Part shown: piece after piece, positions 11,969 through 23,469 of the stretch
Position numbering within the stretch: position 1 is the stretch's first letter
Layout: each line of letters opens with the position of its first letter
Program-made: the position numbers and the translations under genes
Notes under the pieces: model-generated
What the model was told of the DNA's origin: nothing
Databases searched by the model: none
What the model saw: only the letters and a program-made list of their open reading frames with translations
From: Phanerochaete sordida
Lineage: Eukaryota; Basidiomycota; Agaricomycetes; Polyporales; Phanerochaetaceae
Reading direction: 5' to 3'
DNA length: 64,000 nucleotides
Assembly: GCA_019973155.2 (NCBI GenBank)
Contig: BPQB01000086.1
Span: 62,001-126,000 of the forward strand

Positions 11969-13066
11969 CGGATAACAGGATGTATGCGCTTTCTTCCTCT
12001 ACTCCATTGCGACTGCTCACACCAGCCTACAGTGCTGTGCTACGTATCCCTCTGTAGAGCAATTTAATGCATGAAAGGCTCCCCTTCATCGCCCAATTTG
12101 AAGTCCGCTCCCTACTCTGAGGTCGTTTTCGGGTTTGACACACGCGGAATCGAACTCCTCTCTTGTTTGAGTGTATCGTACTCATGATCATCGCTGCCAC
12201 ATGTACAGAAGCCGAACCAAATCTTCGCGCAACGTTCAATAAGACCTAGGACGCAAACCTCGATGCCATCTTTGCACGGTTCCTTCGTGGCGTTTGGGTT
12301 CCCGTGCTGTGCTGTGTCGTAGTGAGCGAGCGTAAGCGGGCTCGCGTGGACGGTCTCCGTTATTCCGACCTGTCTGCCTTCGTCTGCACCCGCTGTTCTC
12401 CCTAACATTTCGCGGGAGTATTTCGTGCGTCTTACATCAACCCTGGTGCTGTTTCTGATTCATTGGGTGCTGGATGTTAGCCGCAGTCTTGCGCTGCCGC
12501 GCACTAAGGTGTGATCCGCTTGGCTGCTCCTCCCGCCGTGGAGATCTACAATACCGGTTGGTTGCACTCCGTATCGCCTGCAGAGCGTCATTGCTGATCT
12601 AGCCGCGCCATCGGGGTTCTATATCTGCCTGCATCTCCCTGGTCTGCGCAGATGATCACTTGCGTCTGCCACCGCGGAGCGCTTGCGGTGGGCAGATGCT
12701 GCTGCACTTTGACCCTGAGGGCGCCCAGAGCGCACATATCGCGTCCCCGGACGACTCGTGTCCCTTACACGCCTCGCAGCAGCCTGCCCAGCTTATCGCT
12801 CGGCTCGCTCCGCATCATGATGCACGACATTGACCTGCGCATCCAGCAGTTCGAGGCGCTGATCGACGGTCCCGCGCTCTGCGGAGGGCGATCTCTGAAA
12901 CAGGGCGAGCTGGGCTGCCCGGGGCTTCCGCACGAGGCGGCACCTCAGCGCGGCTAGCGCGGGGCGTGGTGCGCCGTTCATATATTCTCATGGCAGGATG
13001 TGGGGAGCCGTTTGCCTCGTGGTTGTGGTTGCAATTCCCTTCAAGCACTGTACATCTCCTCTAGGC
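11969..13066. other. intergenic, no recognised gene
   Basis: 1.1 kb between Spp2 and DUF6533 copy 3. A plus frame at 12652-12957 (101 codons) resembles nothing known. A TATATT element near 12980 is suitably placed for copy 3. Confidence 0.5.
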
Positions 13067-14673
13067 ATGACGGAAGCTCCTTGGACAATCGAACGCGAGT
13101 TCGAAGCATTGTGAGAAGCCACAGCTATTCGTCCGTTAAAGACCATACTCACTATTACTCCAGCGTGGTCGGGAACTACATAGCATGGTCGCTATTCGGT
13201 GCGCGTCCTTCTACACAAGACCAACTCAAAGTCGCTTAAATATTGTCTCTTAGCTCTCGCGGTGTACGAATATGTCGTCACGTTCGACCAAGAGGTCGTC
13301 TGCGTGTGGCGGAGGAAGTTCAGCGCCACGTCGCTGCTTCTGCTTTCTACGCGCTGGGTTATGGTTCTCTACCAAGCAACGGGGATCCTGCCGCGAAGTC
13401 ACACGAGGTGTGCGTCTGCTGTTTCCCTGACGTGCGTCTCGCCGGGTTAGCTTACCGTCCCCGTTGTGCCAGGAGCCCTTTCGACCGACCGCAGCTGGGT
13501 GTATGACCGACCTTGTCTAGCTGCACTCAGTGGAACGCTATAGCGCAGCTGGTGTACTTCGTCTCGGTCGCTCAGATAGCACGTAAGCTCAGCAGCGGCC
13601 TGCCTCGCTCTGCGACTGACCTTACTCGGCAGTGTTCTCCGGTCTGCGGGTCTATGCACTCTGGCACGACTCGAAGTATCGATACTTTCTACTTGGTTCT
13701 GTCGTAGTGCTGGGCTGCGTCCCAATTGGAACCAACATCGTGCGCCGCGCCTCTGCGTCGTCGTAGTCGCGTTTTGACTTCAACGCACCCCAGTTCGGGT
13801 GGGCGCGTTTACAGATATCGTGGCAAGGCGCACCCTTCTACACGTGCGTTTACGTGACCAACGTCTCTGACACGTTGAACACGATGTAAGTTTCCGTTGT
13901 CGTCCTGACATCGAGCTACGCTCACAACACCTACAGAAGTCCGTGAATCCTGTTTCAGAGAAGCCCTCCGCTCACGCCATTTTCAGTGCTCACCGTCACA
14001 AGAGGATGCGCTATCGCTGCTGATCTGCTGGTCCTCGTGCTTACCTGGATAAAGACGTACGCCCACTGGCGGCAGCTACGGCGTTACCAATTTGGGACGT
14101 CGATCTCGACGCTGCTTCTCCGCGACGGTTCGTCTGTACCTGTCTTCAGTCCGGGCCCGAGCTCTCTGACATTGGTATGCGCTGTACAGGAACTTTGTAC
14201 TTCATGTACGTCTCTTGTTTGTGTCTCATTCCCTACAACTCGCTGACTCCGTCCGCGCAGAATCCTACTCGTCCCGAATATTACGCAAATATTGACTTAC
14301 TGCGTGCAAAACGTCAACGGTGTAAGTGGATAGGCTCTAATCGTAGGACCGTAGCTCACGATTAGCAATCCCACTTCCAGTCCAGCAATGCTGCAAACGA
14401 TTTTCTCCAGGGCGTAGTGAGTACCTCTCCGCCTTCATCGTGGATCACTCGTCTGATGGCGGGGTACAGCCCCCAATACTGGTCCAACGGTTCATGCTGA
14501 ACCTGCGCCAGTTCACCCAGGTCAGGGTGCTAGACGACTCAACGCTAGATGATGATACACCGTCGCTTTCGGATGTCAGGTTTCGACGGCCCACAAACCT
14601 CTTGGGTAACATCGGTGAACCTCTCAGGTTTAGCTCCGGAGCAGAAGGTTCGGAAGTACGCGTGGATCCATAA
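13067..14673 (+). CDS. DUF6533 membrane protein, copy 3 (subfamily II)
   Basis: Start ATG 13067 (MTEAPWTIEREFEA), splicing to VVGNYIAWSLF. Then come YEYVVTFDQEVVCVWRRKF...LLLSTRWVMVLYQ (about 13230-13402), WNAIAQLVYFVSVAQIA, LRVYALWHDSKYRYF with GCVPIGTNIV, and FGWARLQISWQGAPFYTC ending LNTM. A 2-nt exon lies at 13937-13938, then VLTVTRGCAIAADLL...LTWIKTYAHW, a 16-nt exon encoding GTLYF, ILLVPNITQILTYCV, NAANDFLQGV and MLNLRQFTQVRVLDD. The C-terminus keeps GNIGEPLRF. No frame break. It lies between Spp2 and Atg14 and is oriented opposite to copies 0-2. Confidence 0.9.
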
Positions 14674-15065
14674 ATTCTTAATTTATTTGCTCGCGCTGTA
14701 TGTACTTATACCAGATAAGCCTCATACGTACCCAATTGAACTCTGCCATGGTATCGTCGCACGATATGAGCGTAGGCCGGAGAGTAAAGTGTGCATCGCA
14801 GGGGTAGCGAAACCTGGGGCGGATACTCTTCTGCGTACCTGGTTAGACGCGGGGTTTACATCATGTGGCGAATTGCTTCCGTTTCGGGCTGGCTCACATC
14901 TCCTCCCCGAATTGCATACAGCCAGCTGCGCCGTACCATCCTACCACCACTCTTTATCTATCGTCACACAGCAACTAATCAGACGATAAACCCAAAGCCT
15001 CTTGCTCACTTGTATCACGACTTGTAGGGCCCAATCTCCTCCCTCTCGGACCTTACATACAACAT

Positions 15066-16914
15066 ATGGAATGCCAGAACTGTGAGCTGAGACAGAGACA
15101 ATTCTGCTGCGAGAACTGTCTGAAACAGCAGTAAGTAGCTCCCTGGATACTCTCTGATACGCTCTGATCTTCGTTTGTTGAGACTACAGGCGTTCCGCCA
15201 CCAAATATCCCCGATCGTCGCAGACCGAGATGCACACATAGCCTCCGCGCAGCGGTCCCTCATCACGGTCGTAAACCCACAGCGTACGCGACGTGCAGAC
15301 GTGAAGGGCGGCGAAGAGCGGGTGCGAGAGATATGGGACGGGCTGGCCGCGCTGCGGAAGGCGAACGAGAAGAGTGCGTACCATCCGACTCTCTAGCCAC
15401 CTGCAGGCTCACAGCGCGCCCGATAGACAGGGAACGCATCCGCAGCTTGCGTGAGGAGCTCTCAACCCGTCGCCGCACGCTAGCTGCGGCGAACACGCTG
15501 CTGACGCAGGAGGCCTCGAGCGTGTCGCCGCCCACGCAGACGCTCCCAGGCTCGTTCCCCGGCGGACCCTTCAGCACGCCCCCGCAGAACGCTCGCCCGG
15601 TTGTAGGGCACCGAAAGCACTCGAGCACGCCCTCATCTCATACACCGTCGCCGTCGCGGCCGCCGTCGTCCATCGCCCGGAACGCCCAGGCCTTCCCGCA
15701 GCAGAGCTCACGCGCCCCTGCGCTCCACGGCCGCACGCCGTCCACGCCGTCATCTCACTCGCCCACGCCGTTCCAGAAGCACTCGCCTGCACAGCCGTAC
15801 GCCACGAGCACCGTTGGCGACAGGGAGCTCGTCAGACAGATCGAGGACGCAGCGTACCAGCTGAACGCGCTCTCCGACACGATCGCCCGCGCGCGGTCCG
15901 GCCTAGTGCAGGAGCTCGTCGAAGTCTTCAGCGTCGTCGAGGTCGGCGGCCGCCCGCCGATCGGCGTCAAGGCGGGCACGAAGGGCGAGTGGACGATCGG
16001 CGGGCTCGTCCTGCCGGTGCCCGGAGACATGCGACGTGAGTCCCGCGCATGAGCCCCGCGTATATGCGCTCACGCTGCCTTAGGATACCCGCCAGATCAC
16101 ATTAACGCGGTCCTGACGCACACGTTGCACTTCCTGACGCTGCTCGCGTTCTATCTCGGCATCAAGCTCCCCTTCGAGGTCGTCTGGAGCCGCTCCTCAA
16201 CCCCACCGACAGGGTCGCAGGCGGCTGCGCCGCCGAATTTGCGCGGGAACGGGCTGCTAGGGGTCGGCACGCCGTGGATCGGCGCGATCAAGGGCAGCGA
16301 GCACGGCGGGTGGGCAAAGTGAGCTATTCCTGCTCTGCGCCTTGGCACGGCAGCTGACGGCACGCAGGTGGTCGACGAAGCATCCACTACACGTCTCGAT
16401 GTCTTCATCCACGTCCGGCAGCACCTCCCCCGCGACATCCTCGCCTCCACAAACACTGCGCACGCTCGGCCCAAGCCGCACCGCGAGCGCGCCGCCGCCG
16501 CCGTCCCTCGAAGACTCGCAGCTCGAGGACGGCGCGAGCACGCGCGCGCAGGGCAGCTCGTTCACGACCGCGCTCGCGATGCTGCTCTACGACGTCTGCT
16601 TCCTCGCGCACACGCAGGGCGTCGCTGTGCCGCTCGCGGGCGCGGGCGACGTGCTCGGGAACCTCTGGGCCGTGTGCGGCGCGCGCGAGCTCGGGCGCGC
16701 GAGCCACGCCGCGCACGCCGCGAGTGCGCGCCTGTCGCCGCCGACGCCCCCGGGTTTCCAGCTCGAGTTCGCGCAGCTGCTGCAGGCGACAGCGGCGAAT
16801 CCGTCGCGGGCGCGGGCGCGGGTGGTGGGTGGTGGCGCGCGGCGCGCGGTGCGGGAGGAGGACGCGATCGTCGAGGAGGAGGACTGGGACATCGTCGATG
16901 ACGTCTCTGGGTGA
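15066..16914 (+). CDS. ATG14: Atg14 / UV-radiation-resistance domain autophagy protein
   Basis: Five exons (15066-15130, 15183-15373, about 15415-16035, 16084-16318, 16368-16914) join in frame to about 552 residues. The N-terminus MECQNCELRQRQFCCENC has the two CxxC pairs typical of Atg14, followed by a coiled-coil-like stretch (DRERIRSLREELSTRRR) and a Ser/Pro-rich linker. The conserved C-terminal part includes HINAVLTHTLHFLTLLAFYL with GIKLPFEVVW, then FTTALAMLLYDVCFLAHTQ. Atg14 is the autophagy-specific subunit of the Vps34 PI3-kinase complex I and directs it to the phagophore assembly site. UVRAG/Vps38 shares the same Pfam domain but lacks the N-terminal Cys motif, so Atg14 is preferred. 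The second intron is only about 41 bp and is the least certain junction. Confidence 0.85.
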
Positions 16915-17592
16915 GCGGGTGGCGGTCACGCCGGGCGATGTGGAGTTTGGAATGTATGCAGGGCATACCCGTGACCGATGTTGTAGCATAGTTCGACGGC
17001 TTCTGGCGTGGCGCTGTTGTTCGTCTACCGGCTTGTATGCTACTTGCAGCGTTCAGTTTGGTGGGACGTTGGGGTGTCGGTGCGCTCCAGGGTCATGCGG
17101 CGGAGGAGCACGCTCGCGAGCGTCACTGCGAAGACTTGATCTCTGTTCTCGCTCGCCATCGTCCTCATTGGGCCAGTCTAACTGAAAGCCTCAGGAAGCA
17201 GCCGTTCACTCAGGTCCGCACCGCCTCCGCCTTCGCGCAGGGATGGGCGCGGCCATGCGGCCGAAGGGGCGTAACTTCGCGCTCACAGACAAGCTCCCTC
17301 CGTGTGTGCAGGGCCATGCACAGCGCGGAATGCATGTGCGACGAGGTATTGTTCGGCAACTAGTACTACGTTACATTATGGTTGGACAGTTCGTAAGCGG
17401 TAATTATAACGTGTGGTGCGCGTATAGGGTGTCCGTAAGCGTTCGTGGGGTCCGTAGCAGTCCATGATAGTGCGAAGCAATCAGGAGCAGTCCGAAGCAG
17501 CCCGGGGAAGTCCGTCAGAGCAGCGTGCTGGAAATGTTCGGGCACTGTCCACGGCAGAGTTCGGTCAATGTCCTGCGACATGCTAGCGAACC
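16915..17592. other. intergenic between Atg14 and a secreted-protein gene (convergent)
   Basis: 3' flanks of two convergent genes. Short direct repetition of AGCAGTCC/GAAGCAG-like words occurs at 17455-17525. No gene recognised. Confidence 0.4.
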
Positions 17593-18137
17593 TCAGTTTC
17601 CCGGGTTCTCCGGGTCGGTGACGTTGAAGTGCACGGTGGTGTAGTCGAAGACGGGGATCTCGCTCGCCTGTGGTCGCGGTCAATGCGTCGCCCAGACAAA
17701 ATGAAGGTGGTGACGTACGCCGACGGTGAACTGGTGCGCGACCGCAAGCACACTCTCGCCAGCGGGCCAGCCCTCGGGCAGCTGCACGCGGAAGTCCTGG
17801 TAGAGTCCCTTCTGCGGTGCCGAGGCGTTGTACTGCGGGGCGAAGGAGCCGTTGTAGAGCACGGTGCCCGGGCCCCACTGATCGGGCGAGTCGCACACGT
17901 CGTAGCACGCGGTCGCGACGATCGTGACGCTCTTCTGCGACATCGAGCTCAGCGTGTTCTATGCACAGGTCAGCGGGGGAAGTGTGTGTGCGCGGCAGGG
18001 TGACGTACGTCCATGTGCAGCTCTGCCGTAAAGTACTGGCCCGCGCCGACGACCTGGCCCGTCGTGGGCTCTGCGATGTGCAGGCGCTGAGCAAGGGCGC
18101 AGGCGGCGAGGGATGCGAGAAGGAAGATGGACTTCAT
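17593..18137 (-). CDS. small secreted protein, family with two copies here (copy 1)
   Basis: The first exon, 18009-18137, encodes a clear signal peptide (MKSIFLLASLAACALA, then QRLHIAEPTTGQ). The second exon starts NTLSSMSQKSVTIVATACYD and contains VCDSPDQWGPGTVLYNGSF; the third ends HFNVTDPENPGN. The total is about 150 residues, with N-glycosylation sequons (NGS, NAS, NVT) and a single Cys pair (C-x3-C). The fold and function are not recognised. It probably acts outside the cell. A paralogue at 26 kb shares the exon-1 boundary. A TATAAG element lies near 18233-18240, about 95 bp upstream of the ATG. Confidence 0.85.
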
Positions 18138-18232
18138 GGCGTACATGGAGGCGAGAGAGGCGGGGGTAGTAGGGTGACTTGAGGAGGAAGGTGCAAGGGC
18201 GTTGTGGAAAGACCAGACGCCACAACGCCGAG

Positions 18233-18240
18233 CTTATATA
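18233..18240 (-). promoter_or_regulatory. TATA-like element of secreted-protein copy 1
   Basis: Minus-strand TATATAAG about 95 bp upstream of the ATG at 18137, the usual fungal core-promoter distance. Confidence 0.55.
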
Positions 18241-19418
18241 CCTGGCCCTGCGGCGCGTAAGGCCGACTGCAGGCTCGGCACCGCCCCTGCTGCCTCGCCG
18301 TCATGCTTCGTGCGGCAAATCGATGTCCAGCAGCGCAAATTTAGGCTTGGGCGGAGAGCGGTTGTGCCGGATCCGCCTGCATCAGTCACGAGTCGCTGGG
18401 GCAGGACGCTGCAGGAGTGCAGCATGCATGTGCGCGTCCGAGGCGTGCCGGACCCACAGCCCTGCAGCGTGCGAGGCGGCGTGGCGAGGCCGTCGTGGAG
18501 GTGCATCGTGGAGGAGAGAGACAGAGTTCGAACTTTCGAGGACCGAGCAGATGTGCTTGCACCGCTACTGCACTGCTTTACAGTAAACCGTGGGAAACGG
18601 ATCGTCTAATTCCCCATAGCAAGCTCCGCGAGCTCTCTTTACCAGCCATCCACGACCCGCTCGATAATTGTTTCTTCTATTCATCCTTGCTTCTGAACTT
18701 GCTTGTGAGCTCCTCGCTGCGCTGTAAGCTTTAGCGGCTGAAAGCTGGAGGGGCTGGCGCGATCGTTGGGCTTGCCCCATATCGCAGGGCGAGCCCGGGC
18801 CATCGCTCAGCTCTTCCGCAGATATTCTTGTCTCTACACATCAGAGCAGCTCGAGAGACTCTGAAAATACTTCTATAGTACTCCTCATATGCAAGACTCT
18901 CTCGGCTGGCTCCGCCTTCCGCCTGCGACACTGCAGCACGCCAACTTCGCGTCGAACGCGAGGCCCGCAGCACGAACCGCAACGCGCGTTCGAAGCTCTC
19001 ACTTGTCGCCCCCAGACCTTCGTTTAGCGATGCGCGAAGGTAATGCTGCCATCTGACCTCACACCGTGGCGTAGGTCGTTGAATTTGTCTGAGTGCTCGC
19101 TCCGCCTTAGCGAGTTTGTGCGCATATACTCACGGCTAAATGGTATCGTGGACGCTGCGGCAGGTTGTGCGTGCAAACAGCTAAGAGCAGCTCCCGTAGA
19201 CATACACCTCCACACGGCATGAGCAACCCAGGCAGCCAGAGGCAGCCAGGGTGTACGTCAAGCGCGTACGAAAAGGTCGGAGCAAGGTCGCGAATGCGCT
19301 CGGCGGACTCGCAGGCCTGTAAGCCCGACTTCGGAGTTAGATTCAGTGTTATCGTCGCGGAAGGTGCAAAAAGTGTCTTCGGAGCAATCCCCGTTGGCGA
19401 GCTGTTGGGCAGGGCAAG

Positions 19419-19492
19419 CTTCATGCATCCCAGTGAGAACCTGCACCCCCTGGAGCCACCCAGAGCCGCCTGTGTCTGCCCGAGATATCACC
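19419..19492 (+). repeat. inverted-repeat arm A (pairs with 20710-20783)
   Basis: Contains CCCAGTGAGAACCTGC and TGGAGCCACCC; the reverse complement of the other arm carries CCCAGTGAGAATCTGC and TGGAGCCGCCC in the same order and spacing. Confidence 0.6.
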
Positions 19493-20709
19493 AGCCGCCT
19501 AGATCTGCATGCAGCCTCTTGGCTGGCGCCCGCGCCACCACCTGATGCGCACCATCGACGCGTCGCGACGCGTATCGTGTTCCGTCTCGTCTATGGTACC
19601 CCTTAGGACATCTTCTTCTCTTTCCCTACGACCTGTCATCGATTCATCGGCATGCGCCTCGTGTATCTCATTGATCCCGATCCGGTATGTTACTCGCTCC
19701 GTCCTATGCTTCACCCACTTGTCCGAATCTCGCCATTTTCGCACTCAGCCAGCGCCACCGCGTCACAACCCGAAGTACAACGCCTCTCCCAGAGTCCATA
19801 TATACTGGGTGTCCTCGAAACGACGGCGCCCCATTCCTCTCTTTCTTCCCCCACCTCCCCTACGGCCTGTCTCGGAGCCCGACCGCTGCCTCCTTGCCCT
19901 GTGCGCCGTCTAAGGTGAGTATATGCGCCTAGTTCAACATGAACGCATGCTTACCTCAATGCCATTGTTACTCATCGTCGTCACCGTCGCGTTGAAGGGC
20001 TTGGGGTAGCTGCGAGAGGTCAGACACGGTGAGTACGATCCTATTTGTCTGCGAGGTGAATCTCGCTAAGGACCACAACAGGCAACAGCTCATTCCACGT
20101 ACACACTCTACATACCGCGAAGCAGCTATCAGGTACGTCTCTATGCCCTCGTTGGCGCTGCAGCGATTCGTTTTGGCTGACGTTCGGCCTGCAGATAGCC
20201 AGCGCAAAGCGACGCCGCGGTGCGCGGTTCCCGGGGTCCTCACGCGAACATGCTCGACGATAGTCGCTTCGCAGCACAAGTACGGGAGGTGCGACCAGTG
20301 TGAGGGGGGGGGGGGGAGCGAGCCGTTTGAGGACGGAGACGTCGCGGCGGCAGCGACGGGACGTGGAACGGGATAGATGAGCGAGGCGGCGGCAGCGGGA
20401 GGCAGCGGGAGGCGGTCCAAGGTTGCTGGGGTTGCTGGCGGACCTACAGAGCCAGCGTGACGCAGCTGGAGGCGGATTGTAGCAGTAGGGAGCAGATAGT
20501 GATACAATAAACTTCATTTTCAAACGCTTGGTCGAGACACAGCCCGAGGAACCTCCTGAGTCTGCTATGAGCTGCTCCAAACCGCCGAGCAAGAGACGCT
20601 ATCATAGAAGCAGCTCACGGCAGCTCACGGGCAGACACATGCAGAAGAAGGTGCCCAAACTCGGAACAGTGGCCGCTTGATGCCACCTGGAGCTGCCCGG
20701 AGCTGCCTA

Positions 20710-20783
20710 GCGATAACAAGCAGATCACGGTGGCTCCGGGCGGCTCCAGGAGGCGCAGATTCTCACTGGGAAGCTTCATGAGG
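20710..20783 (-). repeat. inverted-repeat arm B (pairs with 19419-19492)
   Basis: Mirror copy of arm A, roughly 80 percent identical by eye. It ends only about 50 bp upstream of the first surviving exon of the decayed DUF6533 copy A. Confidence 0.6.
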
Positions 20784-20837
20784 CGCGTGACTTCCTTCTC
20801 GTCTACGTATAAATGCCTGACAGTGAGGGTCTGTAGA

Positions 20838-21594
20838 TGACCATTGAAAACGGCGTGGGCCGGCCGTATACTAGCCCTTATGGTCAGTACGTGTTCGTCG
20901 TGACGATATTCCCCCAAGAGATGCTGACCGTCTGGTCAGATCTGCGTGTCACATATTGGTGTCAACCCCATCACCGTAGACCTTCCAGTGCTCGCGCTGA
21001 CGTAAATCAAAACCGTTGAGCACTGGGAACAACTGCGCCGCACGGGGCTCAAGCCCTCGATATCCACTCTCCTTCGCGACGCTGGGTGAGACTGTCAGCT
21101 TAATGTGGGCAGACGTTGACAGGATTTGTGCCTACCAGGTACCATCTACTTCGCGTAAGCACGCTCGTCCCTACGGTGGATCAGTCGGATGACTCCATAC
21201 ATGCCAGCATCCTGCTGGCCCCCAACATCTCGCGAAGGCTTGACATATTCACTCTCGGGCCCAAGTACGGCGAGTCGCAAAGTGAGTCCGGCGTCCCTCC
21301 CCGAAATGATTGACTGCTCTCATATCAGAAACCCCACATCGCAGCCACCTTCCCCCGAGCACAAGTGAGCTCTGAATCGCTACAGACCGTACGCATAATG
21401 ACGGCCCGCGCCAGCCAGCCTTCAATACTCGCCCAGAGGCTTTTGCTGGACCTGTGGCAGTACGACGCCCGCCAGTCACTGAATCATTCTGCAGACAGGT
21501 CGCCGCAGGCTGGATGCTCGCTCAAATTTCAGGCTGAATCAGGAATCACGCTTTCTGGGGAACGGAGGATGCTCTTTGGGCTTTGGCGAGATTG
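20838..21594 (+). pseudogene. decayed DUF6533 copy A (3' half only)
   Basis: In order and in the expected strand, the remnants are GVGRPYTSPYGQYVF (loop exon), IKTVEHWEQLRRTGLKPSI with an upstream in-frame stop (matching IKTFxHWRQLRRxGLxSSI), GTIYF at the small-exon position, SILLAPNISRRLDIFTL (matching ILLVPNITQILTY) and PSILAQRLLLDLWQYDARQ (matching PILLQRFMLNLRQF). The 5' exons are missing, stops interrupt the helices and the last motif is lost. It is closest to subfamily II. Confidence 0.7.
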
Positions 21595-22929
21595 AGTCCG
21601 CGGGCGGCGAACAAGGCGCAGCAGCGGAGGAGTACTCTGGCGAGCCTTAGATTACGCGCTTGCCTCACCTTCCCCTTGCGCCCTAAAACGATTTCGCCGC
21701 GTTTGCACCCTGCGATGTACGAGAGCATACGAGGTGTCTATCGCAATCCATACACTGATAGCCAAGATTTGAAGCCGATTCGGATTGACAGCGGAATAGC
21801 GACTCACTACGCCGGAAAGTTATCGCACGGCGGCACTACGACCTTCAGTGCATCCGTCAGCGTCTGCGGAGGGGTACGTACTTATTTGCATAGGGTAGTT
21901 TCATCTCAGCCGGCTGCGGTGTAGAGCTTACATTGAGCACTATGACAGATCGCATCGTTTATCCTGCGAATTTATCAAACATCCCACTAGGGCGCTGTTA
22001 CGGTGGCGCGACCGTGGTAAGCTTGAGACGATGAAACTGAAAGATAAGAGCTGGAAGGAGAGACTCAGATGCTCGGATGATTATACAGATCGTTCTCTGA
22101 GCACTGACCGTGGAAAGTAATTTTCGTTCCAGCTTCGGAGAGACCTTACATTCTCTCGAGAATACTGGAGGTTGGCCTGCACATAGTCGAGCAGCTACTA
22201 CGACAGCAGCATACTTTGCAAGGGCTGCGAGCCATGTGCGCCGCATCTCGAACATGCCGAGTTCCGATATCGCATCGCAGGTAGCTCCGCCGGGCCTGGA
22301 GGTAAACACATGCTTTTTATGCCATCATGGGCTGCGCTCGCCCAGAGTTTACCTGATAATATTATCTCTCCCGAGATCTTCACGGAGCGTGTAGGTCCTC
22401 GTTCACAGCCTGAATTGCCCAATGGTTGACCTACTAACTCACGTACGGCCATAGAGATCCAGCGGCACCGCGAGAGTACGCGCCGGGTTTCGAACAACCC
22501 GGTGGTGCCTGTATTCGCACCAAAGTCGCCACGACTCGGAGTTGCTTGCAATGGTTCGTACCGCTGCGACAATCGGACATATCGTAGAGCTCTTCGACGC
22601 GCGGACCGTGTACTGCGAGCACGGCAGCGTGATAAGTCCCGTTTGCGGACTGCTCCCTCGCAGCGCAAGAGAGGAACGGGATAAGCTAACAGCTACATTA
22701 CAGCTTACGCCGGTTACTGACCTGCCTGTTACTTACGCCCATTTCCTTATTAGACGCCTAAGTAAGAACCTGGAGCTTGGGTCTCTTACTTACAAGCTTA
22801 CGCTCGCTACAAGTTTACTAACACTGACACCTTCTCCTGCGCGACCTCGAAGAATAACTATCACCCTCCCTCCATCGCCTGCTTCCCTCTGTAATTTTTC
22901 CCTATATTTATTTCCAGTGAAGTCTCGCC
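21595..22929. other. intergenic; duplicated leader with extra insertion
   Basis: Sequence around 22012-22076 and again from about 22675 matches the contiguous region upstream of the intact BTB gene at 26.76-27.07 kb. The 600 bp between (22077-22675) have no counterpart there and look like an insertion. No gene recognised. Confidence 0.5.
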
Positions 22930-23195
22930 ATGTCAACGTCCGTAGCTGGCGAAGAGCACCCGAGGTCGCCGTCGCTCGAATACGTCGGGCACTTTAGGAC
23001 GGGGCCGCCGCCGTTCGACACACCCGCCAGTTTCATCATCAGGACTCCTCAAGGCACTGACTGGCACGTCTCTGCGGCACTCCTCAGCTATGAATCTCCC
23101 TTCCTCCGCGATCTGGTCTACGAGCCGACGAGCTCGACCACTCGGTTCGCCTTGGAGAGCCCGGAGTCCAAAACCATCTTCAGGGCTCTCCAAGC
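22675..23195 (+). repeat. direct duplication (other copy 26820-27330): BTB leader plus first exon part
   Basis: Shared words in order include CGGGATAAGCTAACAGC, TTATTAGACGCCT, AAGCTTACGCTCGCTACAAG and CACCCTCCCTCCATCG, followed by the BTB start. The copy at 26.8 kb leads into an intact gene; this one does not. Confidence 0.8.
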
Positions 23196-23202
23196 ATGGT
23201 AG
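22930..23202 (+). pseudogene. BTB/POZ gene truncated after about 90 codons (BTB psi-1)
   Basis: ATG 22930 begins MSTSVAGEEHPRSPSLEYV and proceeds through FRTGPPPFDTPASFIIRTPQ, nearly identical to the intact BTB gene at 27069. After FALESPESKTIFRALQAW a TAG ends the frame, exactly where the intact protein continues with LLRFAYPGPDP. The following sequence has no resemblance to the rest of the BTB gene. It could still make a 90-residue BTB fragment, but a relic of the 27-kb duplication is likelier. Confidence 0.8.
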
Positions 23203-23469
23203 GCTGATAGATATATTCAGGGTAAATATTCCATCGAACTATCTGAAGTGCATATCTACATACAGGAAACTGTTACCATAATTTAACGGACAAGGAGATC
23301 ATTTATCCCGCGATGGCAATCTCTCGATCTCGGGCCTCGTGATGCTGGACCAGCGCTCGGCATCACGCACAGAGCGGGTCATTATACAGCGACGCATCTT
23401 TCGCAAAAATATCTGTCCGAGAATGTCAGTACGATGGATGTGAATACAAGGTACGCAGCGCACCAAGTG

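Larger units (their letters stand above)
18241..20837. other. gene-poor stretch carrying an inverted-repeat pair
   Basis: No convincing gene in about 2.6 kb. A promoter-like arrangement (CATATATACT near 19799, then a CT-rich tract, then a GTGAGT donor near 19915) is followed only by a 16-codon ATG frame. Inverted-repeat arms at 19419-19492 and 20710-20783 suggest that an element of about 1.36 kb was inserted. A homopolymer of about ten G lies near 20307. Confidence 0.4.

Noticed and set aside
10995..11975. 326-codon plus-strand frame overlapping Spp2
   Set aside because: Out-of-frame reading of the same exon; composition (R, T, G runs) is a shadow of the RD-rich tail.
16405..16989. 194-codon minus-strand frame
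   Set aside because: Antisense to the last exon of Atg14 and made of Arg/Ala-rich low-complexity sequence.
18009..18137. Suspected frameshift in the signal peptide of secreted-protein copy 1
   Set aside because: Arose from a miscount on first reading; the sequence and frame are intact.
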